Shown: positions 23,564 through 34,608 of the stretch, piece by piece
How the letters are laid out: every line of letters starts with the position of its first letter
How positions within the stretch are numbered: the stretch's first letter is position 1
Assembly: GCA_010279815.1 (NCBI GenBank)
Contig: QEOQ01000487.1
Span: 56,245-120,244 of the forward strand
DNA length: 64,000 bases
Direction: 5' to 3'
DNA from: Brachionus plicatilis
Lineage: Eukaryota; Rotifera; Eurotatoria; Ploima; Brachionidae
Translations under genes and position numbers: made by a program
The notes under the pieces: generated by a model
Told to the model about the DNA's origin: nothing
The model's input: only the letters and a program-made list of their open reading frames with translations
The model's database searches: none

Positions 23564-25860
23564 TTTAGTTGATGATCTAAATTTTTGAAAAATTTTTATT
23601 TAAAATAAAAAAATTTTAATTTTAAAAAAGATTGAATCATATTTTTAAAGCATGGTTTAATAAAGGATAATTCTGTATGTTCGTTAATTAATTTTGAAAT
23701 TTTAATAATCCCATAATTGTCTTGAAAGTATTTGTGTGATTTAGAATAAAACTTAACTTGAAAACTAGTTGTGTAGAATAGAGAACATATATTGTGGACT
23801 TTTTAAACTAAATATTAAGAAATCAGCGAGTTAAAGAGTGTTTTGAACTCTAAAAAATAAAAAAATAAATCGAGATTATTATTTGATAGATTTTAAAGAT
23901 TTTCTGAATTTATACTAAATTTTTTTAAAAAAATGTCTAATTAGAAAAATATGAACTAGAACGTGGCAGTTTTTATTTTTGATTAGCTTTTCTGGAATTT
24001 TTTAAATTAAAAAAAAAAATTATCAGTTGCTCAAAGACTTTGGTTTATCAAAAATTTCAAAAGTCATTTATAAAAATGATTCATTCAGCTTTTTTTTTTC
24101 TTAAACCATCAGATAAATGTAAAATTAAAAGAATCATATTGTATTTTTTGTTAAATGATTTAATTAATTAAAATTAAATTAAAACCGCATTTTATAAAAA
24201 AAAAATTCAAAGATTTTTACTTAGATTTGCATATTGATATTTTAATGAAATAGTTTTTTTCGAAAAGGTTGTAGAAATTTATTTTTAAATGAAACACAAA
24301 TTTTGATTTTTTTCTTATTCAGCAAAAATTGTTAAAAAATAGCCAAGTGTTATTTTTAAATATGAAACTGAATCTGAAATTTTTTCATATACAAGAATAC
24401 AACTTTTAATTAATTTTGAGTCACTATCGATATCTGCAAAAAAACTTTATTTTAAACTCAAATGAATGTGAATGTTCTAATAAATATAAAATTTTAAAAA
24501 AATGTCTTAAAAGTCTAAAAATCATCAGCCAAATAAAGCTTCAGAAAACATCTAACAGTTTTATAAAAACTATACACGATTTTGAAATTCAGAAAAACCT
24601 GAAACAATTTACAGAACTATTTTTTTAAAAAAAAGTTTAATAAAAAAATATTAGGTTTGTTCAGTTATTTAAAAAATAAAATGAATTGTAAAAATTTTAA
24701 TTGAAGGTTTTTTCAGATTAATAGTTTTAAATGATAATGAATTTTTTACAAATTCACCATTTTATTGAGTTGATTAATCATTTTTTTCCTTAAAAATTAT
24801 TAAAGTTTTCTTGATCATTTCTCCTCAATCAACTCCTTTTTTAATTGTTTTCTTGTAATTTATGTTTGGATTTTTTAGAAAATAAATTGAAAAAATTCTT
24901 TAAAAAATTTTTGATAAGATCTTACACAGAATCTCTTAAATTGTATCGAAATTAATATTTAAAAAAAAAAAAAAATGTATCGAAAATAGGAAACTTTATT
25001 TTGAAAATTAACGCGATTATTCAGATATGAAAGATCCGATTTTAATAAAATTTATACTTCTCTATAGAGTGGTAATGGTGACAAAATTAAATTTGGTAAG
25101 AAATTTGAAACAATTTATTTTTTTTAAAGGAAATAATATATTCAATTTATAAAAATATCAAAGAACTTTTATCAACCACTTATTTAAAAATTATATCTAA
25201 AACCTACCGACTTTTTTCAATGTCATTACAATTTTGATTAAGATACTAATTTTGCGTAATAAAAATTCAATAAACTTTAATTTTTATTTTGTTTAAAAAT
25301 AAAATTTTAAAAAAATTATTCCGTCTTTTTTCGTATAGTCTTTTTTTAAAAAACAATCTTTAAAATTTAAATAAATTTAATTATTTTAATAGTTAATATT
25401 AAAGCGTTATTTATTGTGATTAAACGTCGATTAAAAAAATATTAAACCGTCTATTAATTGAATTTATTCGTCAATTAAAATAAAAAACAATCTAATGTAT
25501 ATTGATATTAAATTTTTTCAAGATACAAGATTTCTAAACAATGTCTTTGATTGTCCTAAAAAAATCAAAAATTTAAGATCCAAGATAATTTTTTCAGAGT
25601 CTTAAAAAATATTTTAAGAGTCTTAAATATTAAATTTTCTAATGTGAAAATTTTACTTTTATTCCCAAACTCAAAAAACCAAGCATTTTGTTGGACTAGA
25701 ACAAAGTTATGTTAAAAAAGTTTAATTAAAAAATGCATTAAAAATTGTCTTAAATAAAATAATGATTATTAAACTCAAATTTGCATGGGCGCACATGTGC
25801 GAATTAAAAAATCTAAATAATCAAAAAAATTTATTGTATTTTTTTGTAAATAAAAAAAAT
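23564..25860. other. Intergenic region between CAD and RCL1
   Basis: This is the divergent upstream region of both genes. A 70-codon frame at 24416-24628 is Lys/Ile/Asn-rich with no recognisable domain and is not called. No repeat structure stands out. Confidence 0.5.
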
Positions 25861-27168
25861 ATGACGAATGACTCGGACTGCCCCTTGAGAATCAAAATAA
25901 TTCTTTCAGTTCTCAGTGGAAAGCCTTTAAAACTAAAAAACATACGCCGCAATGAACACGAGCCCGGTCTCAAAGATTTCGAAGTAAATCTCCTCAAATT
26001 GGTTGACAAACTCACAAGCGGAACACGCACTGACATAAATGAAACAGGAACTTCGCTCTACTTTGTGCCAGGTATTCTAATCGGGGGAAAAATTGAGCAC
26101 GATTGTGGAACCGAAAGATCAATTGGCTATTTCCTACAGACCATTATGTGCATGGCTCCCTTTACCAAGACACCTTTGGAGCTGACCCTCACTGGCATCA
26201 CAAACGATCCGGATGATGTATCAGTAGACTTGATAAAGTATTCGTCCATTCCCATATTCAAACGCTTCATTGGCAGTGATGACGGACTTGAGTTCAAAGT
26301 TTTAAAAAGAGGCGCCAAACCAGGTGGTGGAGGCGAAATTTTATTCAAGTGTCCAACTAAAATGAAGCTCATACCAGTAAATTTGACTGATCCAGGAAAA
26401 ATAAAGCGCATTAGAGGAATAGCTTACGCGATGAGGGTAGCACCGGCAGTGTGCAACCGAATGGTGGAAAAAGCCAAAGGAACATTGCTTAAATTTATAC
26501 CTGACATTTACATAATAAGTGATCATCAAAAAAAGGACACTGCCGGAAACTCACCCGGTTTTGGTCTAACATTAGTGGCCGAGACCACAAATGGCACGTT
26601 TTTGTGCGGCGAAGCGTGCTCTACTCCCAAAGGCTCGGACAGTCAAGAACCAAATGTGCCAGAAGACATCGCTTTAAAAGCTACACATAATCTACTAGAG
26701 GAAATATACCGAGGAGGATGTGTGGACTCGGCAAATCAATTTATTGCCTACATGCTAATGGTAATTAATCAAAGGGATGTTTCCAGAATTTTGAGTGGCA
26801 TTTTTTCGCCTTTTTCTATTCATTTTATGCGAGCAATCAAAGACTCGTTTGGGGTTAGGTTCAAAATTGAGCCGTGTCGAAGTCAAGAAGTTGATTTTAA
26901 TCATAAAAAAATAATCCAGGAAAAAGAGGATGAAAAAAATGCCAAAAAAAAGAAAAGAAAAAGAAATTTACAACTTCCGGCAGAAATAAATGCAAGCGAA
27001 AACGAGTCAGAAGTGGATGAAGAAGAGGAACAAAAAAAAAAGAAGCAGAAATTGGACGACGAAGAAAAAGAAAAGAGCATTAAGGAATATTTAAAGTTGG
27101 GACATGAAAAACTCTTGTTATCTTGTCTAGGTATTGGTTTCACCAATTTGAGCAAAACTTACATTTAA
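25861..27168 (+). CDS. RCL1: RNA 3'-terminal phosphate cyclase-like protein
   Basis: RCL1 is a nucleolar protein of the small-subunit processome needed for early 18S rRNA processing. This is one exon of 435 residues from the ATG at 25861. The frame runs 33 codons further up, but that part is AT-rich and the homology starts with CPLRIKIILSVLSGKPLKL. Diagnostic blocks are GLKDFEVNLLKLVDKLTSG, TGTSLYFVPGILIGG, PGGGGEILFKCP, NLTDPGKIKRIRGIAYAMRV, FIPDIYIISDH, SPGFGLTLVAETTNGTFL and LLEEIYRGGCVDS. The family's closing CLGIGFTNLSKT is present. Between them is an extra basic/acidic stretch of about 70 residues (KKKKRKRN, then EVDEEEEQKKKKQK), absent from human RCL1 (373 residues). It probably adds nuclear or nucleolar targeting. 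The true cyclases have a catalytic His that RCL1 proteins lack. Confidence 0.93.
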   Translation: MTNDSDCPLRIKIILSVLSGKPLKLKNIRRNEHEPGLKDFEVNLLKLVDKLTSGTRTDINETGTSLYFVPGILIGGKIEHDCGTERSIGYFLQTIMCMAPFTKTPLELTLTGITNDPDDVSVDLIKYSSIPIFKRFIGSDDGLEFKVLKRGAKPGGGGEILFKCPTKMKLIPVNLTDPGKIKRIRGIAYAMRVAPAVCNRMVEKAKGTLLKFIPDIYIISDHQKKDTAGNSPGFGLTLVAETTNGTFLCGEACSTPKGSDSQEPNVPEDIALKATHNLLEEIYRGGCVDSANQFIAYMLMVINQRDVSRILSGIFSPFSIHFMRAIKDSFGVRFKIEPCRSQEVDFNHKKIIQEKEDEKNAKKKKRKRNLQLPAEINASENESEVDEEEEQKKKKQKLDDEEKEKSIKEYLKLGHEKLLLSCLGIGFTNLSKTYI

Positions 27169-28952
27169 AAATAATAAATTTTATCAAAGAAAAAAATTTA
27201 ATTTTTAAATTTATTATAGAAAAATAATAGCTCTTTAATCTAATACAAACTATATATAATAAATTCTATTTATATTTGACAAAGCCGAAAGTTTAATGTT
27301 TGGAATTACAAAATTTTCCTGATATAGTTAAATTTTGACAAAATTCTTGTATATTAAAAGGTAAACGTTCATAATAGAAAAAAATTTTTTAGAGAATTTT
27401 TATTTATGAGTAAAAAATAGAGATGATTCTATCGATATTCTTGATGATGATTCTATCATTATTACAATTTTTTTAATCAATAAATAAGTTCTTTTCTCTA
27501 TTTTATATATTCTCTATTGTAATTTTTCTCTTACATGTAAATTCTTTATTTTTTGTCTTCTCCAATTGTTTTTCTCTATTTTAATTTTTACCTATTATGA
27601 TAGTTAACCTATTAAATATATATCAGTTAAGTTAAAAAAAGTCAAAGCAATTAAATTAATTAATTTTTTTAAATTTTGAAAGAATTTCTAACTTTTTCAC
27701 TTAAAAGTTGTACAAGAAGAGTTGTTTTAAAATTTTCGTTTTCAAAATTGTATAAAATTTTGAGCTAAAGACAAAAAATTTTGTTTAAAAGTTTAAAAAA
27801 AACTCAAATTAAAAATTTTTGATTTTTTTAAATTAAATAAATAAAAATTATTATTAAATTTTGAAAAGAGGTATTGAATTATGTCTAATTTAATAAACCT
27901 TTCTATTGAACTCAAGAATTACCTTTGATCTAATTCAAGATTTATCTGATTTACAATCAATCTTCCAAAGCTCTAAAAAAATTTCACTTTAAAATTCTAA
28001 TTTTTTACTGTAAAATTAAGGAAAAAATTGTAAAACAGTAGATATTTAAGTTTTATTTTAATCTTTTTTTTCAAACAAATAATGCTAAAATCATATTTAT
28101 TTTTTTTCTTTTGATCTTTGATTTTTAAACTGTTTGTAGCGTTCAGTGAAGCTGTTAGAAATTTATTTGAAGGGAATATACTTTTTCAAAATAAAAAATT
28201 ACAATTCAAAAATTTTTTTATTCAAAAATTAGAACTAAATAATTATTTTTAATATACAATTTAATATTTCCCTTTATTTCTGAAAACTAATTTTTATCCC
28301 CATCATCATAAAATTTAATTGACTAGTTTGCTACCAGATAAACGTTGATTTAAAAAATATAATCGAAATTAAAGATAAAAATCCCTGGATCATTGAAATG
28401 GTTATTGAAAGGAATTTAAATGAAGAAATGGAACTCGGCTCACATCACGGAAATCTTTACTACTACTACTACTACTACTTAATATAATAGATCTCTTTTA
28501 ATATTATAATTCTCTTTTTTATTTAGGTAATAAAAATTATAATCAAAAAAGAAGGTGAATGGTCAAATTATTAAAAAATTAAAAAAACAAATATTTACTT
28601 CTTATACTATTTTTTACTTGATATTTTACGGTAATAAATAACAATGCAAACTTGTGGCAAATCAATACTTTATGAAAACATTTCTGAAAATGAATAGAAA
28701 AGAAGAAAAACAATAACAATAATTCTATAAAATTAAAATTTCAATAAATTTAGATATATTTAACAAACTTTTAGATGGTGTATTTTTTCCTTATTTTTAA
28801 CTTTTAAATCATCTTTAGGATTTCTATTAAATAATAATAAAAATGTCACCGAAAAAGGAGTTTTAAAAAAGCCCAAAAAGAATAAAGATTTCAATAATCA
28901 CACTTAAATAAAATTTAAAATTTCTCTTTTTACAACTTTTAATCACTCGGTA
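27169..28952. other. AT-rich intergenic stretch with (TAC)n
   Basis: Convergent 3' flanks of RCL1 and ASNSD1. A pure (TAC)7 run lies at 28458-28478 after a short GC-richer stretch, resembling the simple tail of a LINE. No gene is supported. Confidence 0.5.
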
Positions 28953-29043
28953 GTGTTTCTGATTATGTTTTATAAAAATCGAACTATCTTTAATGCTTCT
29001 AAAATTTTTAAAAATAAAAAATTACAATTTAAAAATTTTGTTT

Positions 29044-30696
29044 TTATTCAAAATTTAAATTATGCACAATTCTGTCACATAGATCAGATGCTTTTTCTTT
29101 TAAATTTTCTATTTTGGCCACTCTTGACCCAAATTGAATAGCTCTCTTTTGAAGTCGAGAACTAAATTGTAAACCAAATTTATCTAAAGCCAATTTTCGT
29201 AGCAAAAACTTTTCACCATGTCCACGTTCAAGCTTCATGTTACATTTTTCCACCACTTTTAACTCATTTAAAAAACTGACAACATCTTCATCCAGAAAAG
29301 GAAGACGAGATTCCTTGCCATGATCTGACAAAATTCGGTCATCTCTTCCCAAATTTCTCTCCGAAATCCTTTCCATTTCCATCTTCAACTCATCACAAAA
29401 CGACTTCATTCCATCTTTTTCATATCTTGTTCTGTGTCGAGCATACCCTCCCAGTTGTTCATCAGCTCCCATGCCAAGAATCAACACCTCTGCATTGCTT
29501 GTGTAATCAACATTTGATATTTTTCCTTTGCCACGGCTGGCAAACCACAACGCACAACCAATACTATCATCCAAAACAGTCTGATGTGGATATAAAAGAT
29601 GCTTAATCAACTGGTCCCGCTCTTTTCTAAGTTCATCAAGAGTTACATTTATTTCCACAAATTTCCAATTTCGTTTAGGATTCAACTCTTGTAAAGATTT
29701 AATACCACTTATGCGGTCCGGTACCATAAATTGGTCACTGACCCCTGGTTTTTCGAAAGCAATGTTAAGCAAATCAATAGGCTCACTTTCTGCAATGCAT
29801 TCATCCACCAAAGCAGCAAGAACTGTCGAATCTACCCCTCCAGAGAACAGAACAGCTATTTTAGAGTGCTCACAATTTTTTTGACCATCAGTCCGAAATT
29901 TAGCATGATCTAATTTTGAACATTTTTTGCAAAAATTTGGTATATTTTCCACACGTCTTGTAACACTTTTTTTTAAAACTTGATAAAATTTTTCCACTAA
30001 ATCGCTATTAATAAAATTTTCATTGAATTCTTCATTAAAACTTTGATTAAAAGGTAAAACTGAATCTTTTAATAAAACGCTAGATACAGACATATTTGGC
30101 AAATAGGTCTCATTAATGTTTTTCAGCGACCAAGGATGCAAAGTAAGCTGAAAACTATTCAAATTTAAATGATAAACCCCATTAGCTTTGAGCTCCTGAT
30201 ATTCCATTTTGTCATCAAAGCTATTTTTCACCGATGTAAGAGTTATTTTATTTTGTTTTAAATTAATCAATAGACTACGCCGACCAAATCTGTCCCGTCC
30301 AAAGTATAAACCATTTGTCTTCTTTTCATAGAAAACAAATCCATAAGGTCCTTTGATTGATTCGATTAATTTAAAAAAATCGTCTTTTGACAAACTTTGA
30401 AGCAAATTAGCAGCATCGTTGTCATTTTTTTCCACTGGTACCAGATTGCTTTGAAATATTTCACCATTCCATAGAAGAATGTTGCCAGTTGTGGCACATT
30501 TTAGGGGTTGAACAGTGACTTGATGTTCGCAGCCGCCTCTAAGGGACAAAACACTCGCTGCAAAATAGAAAAAATATTTGTCACATTCGACAATTTCATA
30601 GCTAAATGAGTCCGGGCCACGTTTTTTCAAAAGATCTAAATTTACGCTTGAAATTTGGTCACGACTGTTCAAAATAGTAAAAAATATTCCACACAT
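29044..30696 (-). CDS. ASNSD1: Asparagine synthetase domain-containing protein 1
   Basis: This is a single exon of 550 residues (human 643). The N terminus is a class II glutamine amidotransferase domain beginning MCGIFFTIL, with Cys2 as the expected nucleophile, followed by RGPDS and the WNGEIF block. The C-terminal half is an asparagine-synthetase-like PP-loop ATPase (VLFSGGVDSTVLAALVD), then ADEQLGGYARHRTRYE and LPFLDEDVVSFL. A Cys-rich patch (FCKKCSKLDH) precedes the PP-loop. The precise reaction of this family is not settled. It is the last of three same-strand genes, with 56 bp between the UQCC2 stop and this ATG. An AAGACTT/AAGTCTT hairpin lies in that spacer. Confidence 0.93.
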   Translation of the reverse strand: MCGIFFTILNSRDQISSVNLDLLKKRGPDSFSYEIVECDKYFFYFAASVLSLRGGCEHQVTVQPLKCATTGNILLWNGEIFQSNLVPVEKNDNDAANLLQSLSKDDFFKLIESIKGPYGFVFYEKKTNGLYFGRDRFGRRSLLINLKQNKITLTSVKNSFDDKMEYQELKANGVYHLNLNSFQLTLHPWSLKNINETYLPNMSVSSVLLKDSVLPFNQSFNEEFNENFINSDLVEKFYQVLKKSVTRRVENIPNFCKKCSKLDHAKFRTDGQKNCEHSKIAVLFSGGVDSTVLAALVDECIAESEPIDLLNIAFEKPGVSDQFMVPDRISGIKSLQELNPKRNWKFVEINVTLDELRKERDQLIKHLLYPHQTVLDDSIGCALWFASRGKGKISNVDYTSNAEVLILGMGADEQLGGYARHRTRYEKDGMKSFCDELKMEMERISERNLGRDDRILSDHGKESRLPFLDEDVVSFLNELKVVEKCNMKLERGHGEKFLLRKLALDKFGLQFSSRLQKRAIQFGSRVAKIENLKEKASDLCDRIVHNLNFE

Positions 30697-30752
30697 TTTA
30701 TTTTATTTAAATTTAAAATTTAATTTTTTAAGACTTAAAATTTTGAAAAGTC

Positions 30753-31064
30753 TTATTCGTTGTACATGTACTTTTTAGCTTGGTTTGATAAAGTAATTTT
30801 ACATTGGTCTTTGCTTAGGCCTAGGGAAGCAGTGCTCAGAAAGCGTGGATATTTGGAGACATATTCATTGTTGGCTATGGGCTTTAGATCTTTGAGGACT
30901 TTAGTCCAATGGGCCACGTCAATGTCATCCGAGAATTCACCTTTTTTGAATGATTGAGTGAAATTTTTTCTCAAATGTTCACCAAGGCATCGTCCACGTT
31001 TTGTAGCATCTACAGGCCAGTCTTTGAACAAAACAATAAATTCTCGAAATAGCTTTTGGGACAT
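30753..31064 (-). CDS. UQCC2: Complex III assembly factor UQCC2 (Cbp6-like)
   Basis: This small protein of 103 residues carries the family signature FKDWPVDATKRGRCLGEHLR, followed by a FKKGE element, and the YPRFLSTASLGLS block. Mitochondrial UQCC2 (yeast Cbp6) works with UQCC1 to stabilise newly made cytochrome b for complex III. Length is slightly below the human protein (126) because the C-terminal tail is short. It lies 93 bp after the ACBD6 stop and 56 bp before ASNSD1. A pyrimidine-rich tract ending CCCAAG stands just before its ATG, a possible (trans-)splice acceptor. Confidence 0.88.
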   Translation of the reverse strand: MSQKLFREFIVLFKDWPVDATKRGRCLGEHLRKNFTQSFKKGEFSDDIDVAHWTKVLKDLKPIANNEYVSKYPRFLSTASLGLSKDQCKITLSNQAKKYMYNE

Positions 31065-31157
31065 TTCTTGGGAAAAAAATTTAAAAAAAATTAATTTATT
31101 AAAAAAAAAATTATTAAAAGCTGAATCACCAGCTTTAATATAAATAAAAATAAATTT

Positions 31158-31928
31158 TTATTGATTAAAAATAACGAGTATATCTTTATTAGTGGCTAGA
31201 TCTTTGGCTGATAGTCCGTCCGAGTCCTGAATGGTGACATCAATTTTGCTCTCTTTTAGCAAGATCTTGACAATTTCTGCATGTTCACAAGAAACTGCGT
31301 AATGAAGACAAGTTTGACCATCAGCATCTTGTAGATTTACATCAGCTTTTTGTTCTAATAAAAATTTGACCATGTCCACAAGACCTCTGTCGCATGCCCA
31401 CATTATGAGACTCATTCCATTTTCATCTTTTCTGTCTAAATTTTCAGAGTTGATCAATTTTTTCAATTGATCAATGTTTCCAGATTTGCAAACATCAAAG
31501 CAATCGGAGTAATTAATAACCTCTTCGTTTTGACCCATGGTACTACAGCGAATTCCAAATGTTCCTTTTTTATCCGCTTCATTTAAACTGGTACATGTAT
31601 CTTTCCAATGAGGCAAAATTTCATCCAATTTTTTTATATACTCCTGCTTGCATTCTTCTTTAGAGATCGAACTTCCCAATAATTTCCAGGAATCCCATTT
31701 TTTTTTAGCTTCAAAGTTAAACAAGCCAGATGGACGATCACAATTGCACGGTCCTTCTGTAATATATTTGAACCTGGAATAAAGATAAAGCAAATTTTCT
31801 TGGCTTATTTGGCTGGCGTTGTTTCGCACACACAAAGTTCCATGTTCGTATAACTCATCTAATGGAGTTTTTACAGCTTGGTCTTCGGTAATAAATAAAT
31901 CATCATCTTCATTTCGATTTAAACTCAT
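31158..31928 (-). CDS. ACBD6: Acyl-CoA-binding domain-containing protein 6
   Basis: This single exon codes for about 256 residues. An N-terminal acyl-CoA-binding domain carries LLYLYSRFKYITEGPCN, with the following FEAKKKWDSWKLLGS and KEECKQEYIKKL. Ankyrin repeats follow (DENGMSLIMWACDRGLVDMV and DADGQTCLHYAVSCEHAEIV). ACBD6 binds long-chain acyl-CoA and supports protein N-myristoylation. The frame is open upstream only from a TTG, so the ATG at 31928 is used. An AATAAA signal overlaps the stop codon region. It is first in the same-strand series ACBD6-UQCC2-ASNSD1. Confidence 0.93.
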   Translation of the reverse strand: MSLNRNEDDDLFITEDQAVKTPLDELYEHGTLCVRNNASQISQENLLYLYSRFKYITEGPCNCDRPSGLFNFEAKKKWDSWKLLGSSISKEECKQEYIKKLDEILPHWKDTCTSLNEADKKGTFGIRCSTMGQNEEVINYSDCFDVCKSGNIDQLKKLINSENLDRKDENGMSLIMWACDRGLVDMVKFLLEQKADVNLQDADGQTCLHYAVSCEHAEIVKILLKESKIDVTIQDSDGLSAKDLATNKDILVIFNQ

Positions 31929-32905
31929 TATCTCTTTTGCCAAAATATGAAAATTAAATTGAAATATTTATAATTTTGCTATTTATTAACAATTGTTCAA
32001 GTGAAACTACCATTCACCTAAAAAAAACAAAATAATTAGAGCTTGATTCATTAATTTATTTAAATAAAAAAAATATATCTTTTCAAATTGTTTTTTTTTT
32101 TTTACTTTTACTAACTTCAACAATAAAAATAAAGAATTAACAAAAAAAATTAAAAAAAAAAAGTATATGAATTTTTAACTTAATAAATAATTTAATAATA
32201 TAAACGGGTTTAATATTTTTATTTACTAAAAATTGCTCTCAGTAATAGTCTGATCTTAAAATCAATACCAGAGTCAAGTAATTGACTTTATTTAAGACTA
32301 AAAAACAACTCTGGTTTATACTGATTTAAAGGATTCAATTAATTAGAATGTGATTTCTAAAAAAAATTTTTAAAAAAATGTAAAATTGATTATTAAATTA
32401 GAAATTTTTGATAAAAAAAATTAATCAAAAAAAGCAAAAAGTAAGTAAAAAAAAAGCTTGCTTAATTAAAATCTAATCTCAGTACTTTACTTTATACTTG
32501 AAAATTTTCTAAATTCACTTCCACAAATTTCCAATTATTTTCAATAAATAGAAAAAATTTTTTTAGAATAAACAAGCAAACATGAAGAATAAATAAAAAC
32601 TTATTTTATTTAGTTTGTTAATTAGTTATTACTTTAATTAATTGTATAGGTATGTTTAGTAACAAACATACTTTTTATTTAAATAATTTTAAAAATTGAT
32701 TAAATGACAATATATTTAGATAAAAATTCAATAAATTTTCAAAAGGGATCGATTTTATTTATTAGACATGGATGATTTTTTTTGTAATGGAAAAAAATAT
32801 GAAAACTAATATAAAATATTATTAATCCTTGATTGAATAATTGAAAAGATAAAATAAAAAAAAATTTAAATAGACTATTTAAATAAATTTTTATGATTTC
32901 AAGAC
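31929..32905. other. AT-rich intergenic stretch
   Basis: Upstream of ACBD6 and downstream of the GNAT gene. Around 32245-32315 a pair of related stretches (CAATACCAGAGTC / GACTTTATTTAAGAC...CTCTGG) makes a weak inverted repeat. No gene is seen. Confidence 0.5.
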
Positions 32906-33826
32906 TTAATCATATTTTTTGAGATCATTAATACTAAATGCATAAACACTTCGTTCATCATTGACTCCCGGTACAAACATAAAAGCCGACCATCTATAAA
33001 TTTTACTCAACAAGCTTTCATATTTGGTGCATGCCAAACCGGCTTCGGTATTAAAATCCGATACCTGAAAAGTGACTCTTCGGTAACCGAGTGTTCTGAA
33101 CATGTTCATGGATGCCTTTTTGATAAAATAGCGGGCTACGCCCCGCTGTCTATATTCTTTATTGACACAAATTTCTTTGACACAAACAGTTTCCAGTTCA
33201 TCCTTTTGCTTACCATAGACCAAAAATGCGACCAATTTTTTATTCTTTTCATTTATTTTGCTCTCAAAATCGGATAGATCCGAGTCCAGATCGGAAATGT
33301 CAATATCTTCTAAATCTATTTCTTCAATTGACTTTTCTTCCTTCAAAAAAGCTACTAGGACACCTTGATTGATGCGCCTTGACTCTTCAGACTTAAATTT
33401 GTAATAGATAGTCTCAGTTTGGTTAAGTAGTTCTATTTCGTTGATGTTGTAGTTTCGATTTGATTTTTTGTACTTGTTCACTCTCCAGATCAAAAAGACG
33501 GTCACCAATAAAGGTGGTAGACATATACCGAACATTTTTGAGCCAAATAAAGTCAAACTTAAGGCCAATATTAATCCAGTGAGGGCATAGGTGAACCAAC
33601 AGCGAAATACCGCTTTGTACACATTTATGTAATAGTCGCGGCGAAAATCTGATATTATTCTTATGATGTCATATTTATCATCATTTTTGAAATCACGAAT
33701 GCTCAATTGGTTTTGTTTGATTTTCTTTTTGGACACTTTGTTCTCCAATTTTGGCATGGTGAACGCTTTTTTTTTCTCCTTATTTTTGTGGATTAAATTT
33801 TTAACTTTTTGCTGGTGAACGTCCAT
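32906..33826 (-). CDS. Membrane-anchored GNAT N-acetyltransferase
   Basis: This single exon codes for about 306 residues. After a basic N-terminal stretch there is a hydrophobic hairpin (FTYALTGLILALSLTLFGSK and GICLPPLLVTVFLIW), likely two membrane segments as in NAT8-type enzymes. The GNAT core follows. Motif A is visible as KEICVNKEYRQRGVARYFIK, with the acetyl-CoA pyrophosphate-binding RQRGVA, followed by RTLGYRRVTFQVSDFNTEAG. An acidic insert (IDLEDIDISDLDSDLSDFES) interrupts the fold before motif A. The overall layout resembles NAT8/NAT8L, endoplasmic-reticulum acetyltransferases. The substrate cannot be read from sequence. The ATG at 33826 is used; the extra upstream codons lack an ATG. 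Confidence 0.8.
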   Translation of the reverse strand: MDVHQQKVKNLIHKNKEKKKAFTMPKLENKVSKKKIKQNQLSIRDFKNDDKYDIIRIISDFRRDYYINVYKAVFRCWFTYALTGLILALSLTLFGSKMFGICLPPLLVTVFLIWRVNKYKKSNRNYNINEIELLNQTETIYYKFKSEESRRINQGVLVAFLKEEKSIEEIDLEDIDISDLDSDLSDFESKINEKNKKLVAFLVYGKQKDELETVCVKEICVNKEYRQRGVARYFIKKASMNMFRTLGYRRVTFQVSDFNTEAGLACTKYESLLSKIYRWSAFMFVPGVNDERSVYAFSINDLKKYD

Positions 33827-34056
33827 TCTCAACTTTTCTATTAAAATATAGCTACATTTTTTCTTATTTTGCCTAATTATAAAATTTATAATCCGATTTA
33901 AATTTATTTTTATATTCTAAGAAATATTTCATTAATTATGATTTTTTTACAAGACAAATTCAAATGCAACAAACTAAAATTGATTTATTTAAATTAATTA
34001 AAACTTTATTAATAATAATTAAAAAAATTGTTTAAGTAGAAGAAAAATGTTAAATT

Positions 34057-34608
34057 TTAATTGAGAGAAAATCCTCCAAAAGAGTATTCCAGTCTTTCCT
34101 GGGGGTTGGCAAAGGCCAGCCAGTCGGATGCATAAGTTGGCAAAAGTCCCATTGAGTGACACTTGTACAACGCTATGGCCAAGTTGACCAAATTACCCAG
34201 CAGATAAACCAACTTTTGTAAAATTGAGTTTTGTCCGCTTTCGATGGTTTCAAAGGCCTTGGACATGGCAAACATGGACTGAAAGGGCCGGAAAAGTAGC
34301 ATGCCAACAAACATGATGGGAAAAAGGGCTATGGAATTTCCTGCCATCCAACTTATCATCATGTTCATGGGCACTTGTTTAATAGGTCCCGTGGCAATGT
34401 CCCATGATCTCATTCCAATTAGTCTGTTTCCTTCTTCTGGATTTGATGTGTCAGCCAAAGTCTTGTCGGTATAGCCGACAGGCTGAATGTTCTCTATTTG
34501 ATGGACCACGGAGAATTTTTCCGGCTTTCGATTTAGGTCTATAAACCATTTTCGCTGCTTAAAAGACTTGGCGGCAGATAAATTTTGACTGCTTGTGACT
34601 GAATTCAT
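34057..34608 (-). CDS. EMC4: ER membrane protein complex subunit 4
   Basis: This single exon has 183 residues, the same length as human EMC4. Recognisable blocks are PVGYTDKTLADTS, RSWDIATGPIKQVPMNMMIS, WMAGNSIALFPIMFVGMLLF, and the closing YKCHSMGLLPTYASDWLAFA with ERLEYSFGG. EMC4 is part of the EMC insertase that places tail-anchored and multipass proteins into the ER membrane. Two or three hydrophobic segments lie at residues about 80-175. The gene appears complete. Confidence 0.95.
   Translation of the reverse strand: MNSVTSSQNLSAAKSFKQRKWFIDLNRKPEKFSVVHQIENIQPVGYTDKTLADTSNPEEGNRLIGMRSWDIATGPIKQVPMNMMISWMAGNSIALFPIMFVGMLLFRPFQSMFAMSKAFETIESGQNSILQKLVYLLGNLVNLAIALYKCHSMGLLPTYASDWLAFANPQERLEYSFGGFSLN

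Noticed and set aside
24416..24628. 70-codon plus-strand frame between CAD and RCL1
   Set aside because: Low-complexity Lys/Asn/Ile, no recognised motif.
25762..25860. 33 extra in-frame codons before RCL1
   Set aside because: AT-rich and not similar to RCL1, whose homology starts just after the ATG at 25861.
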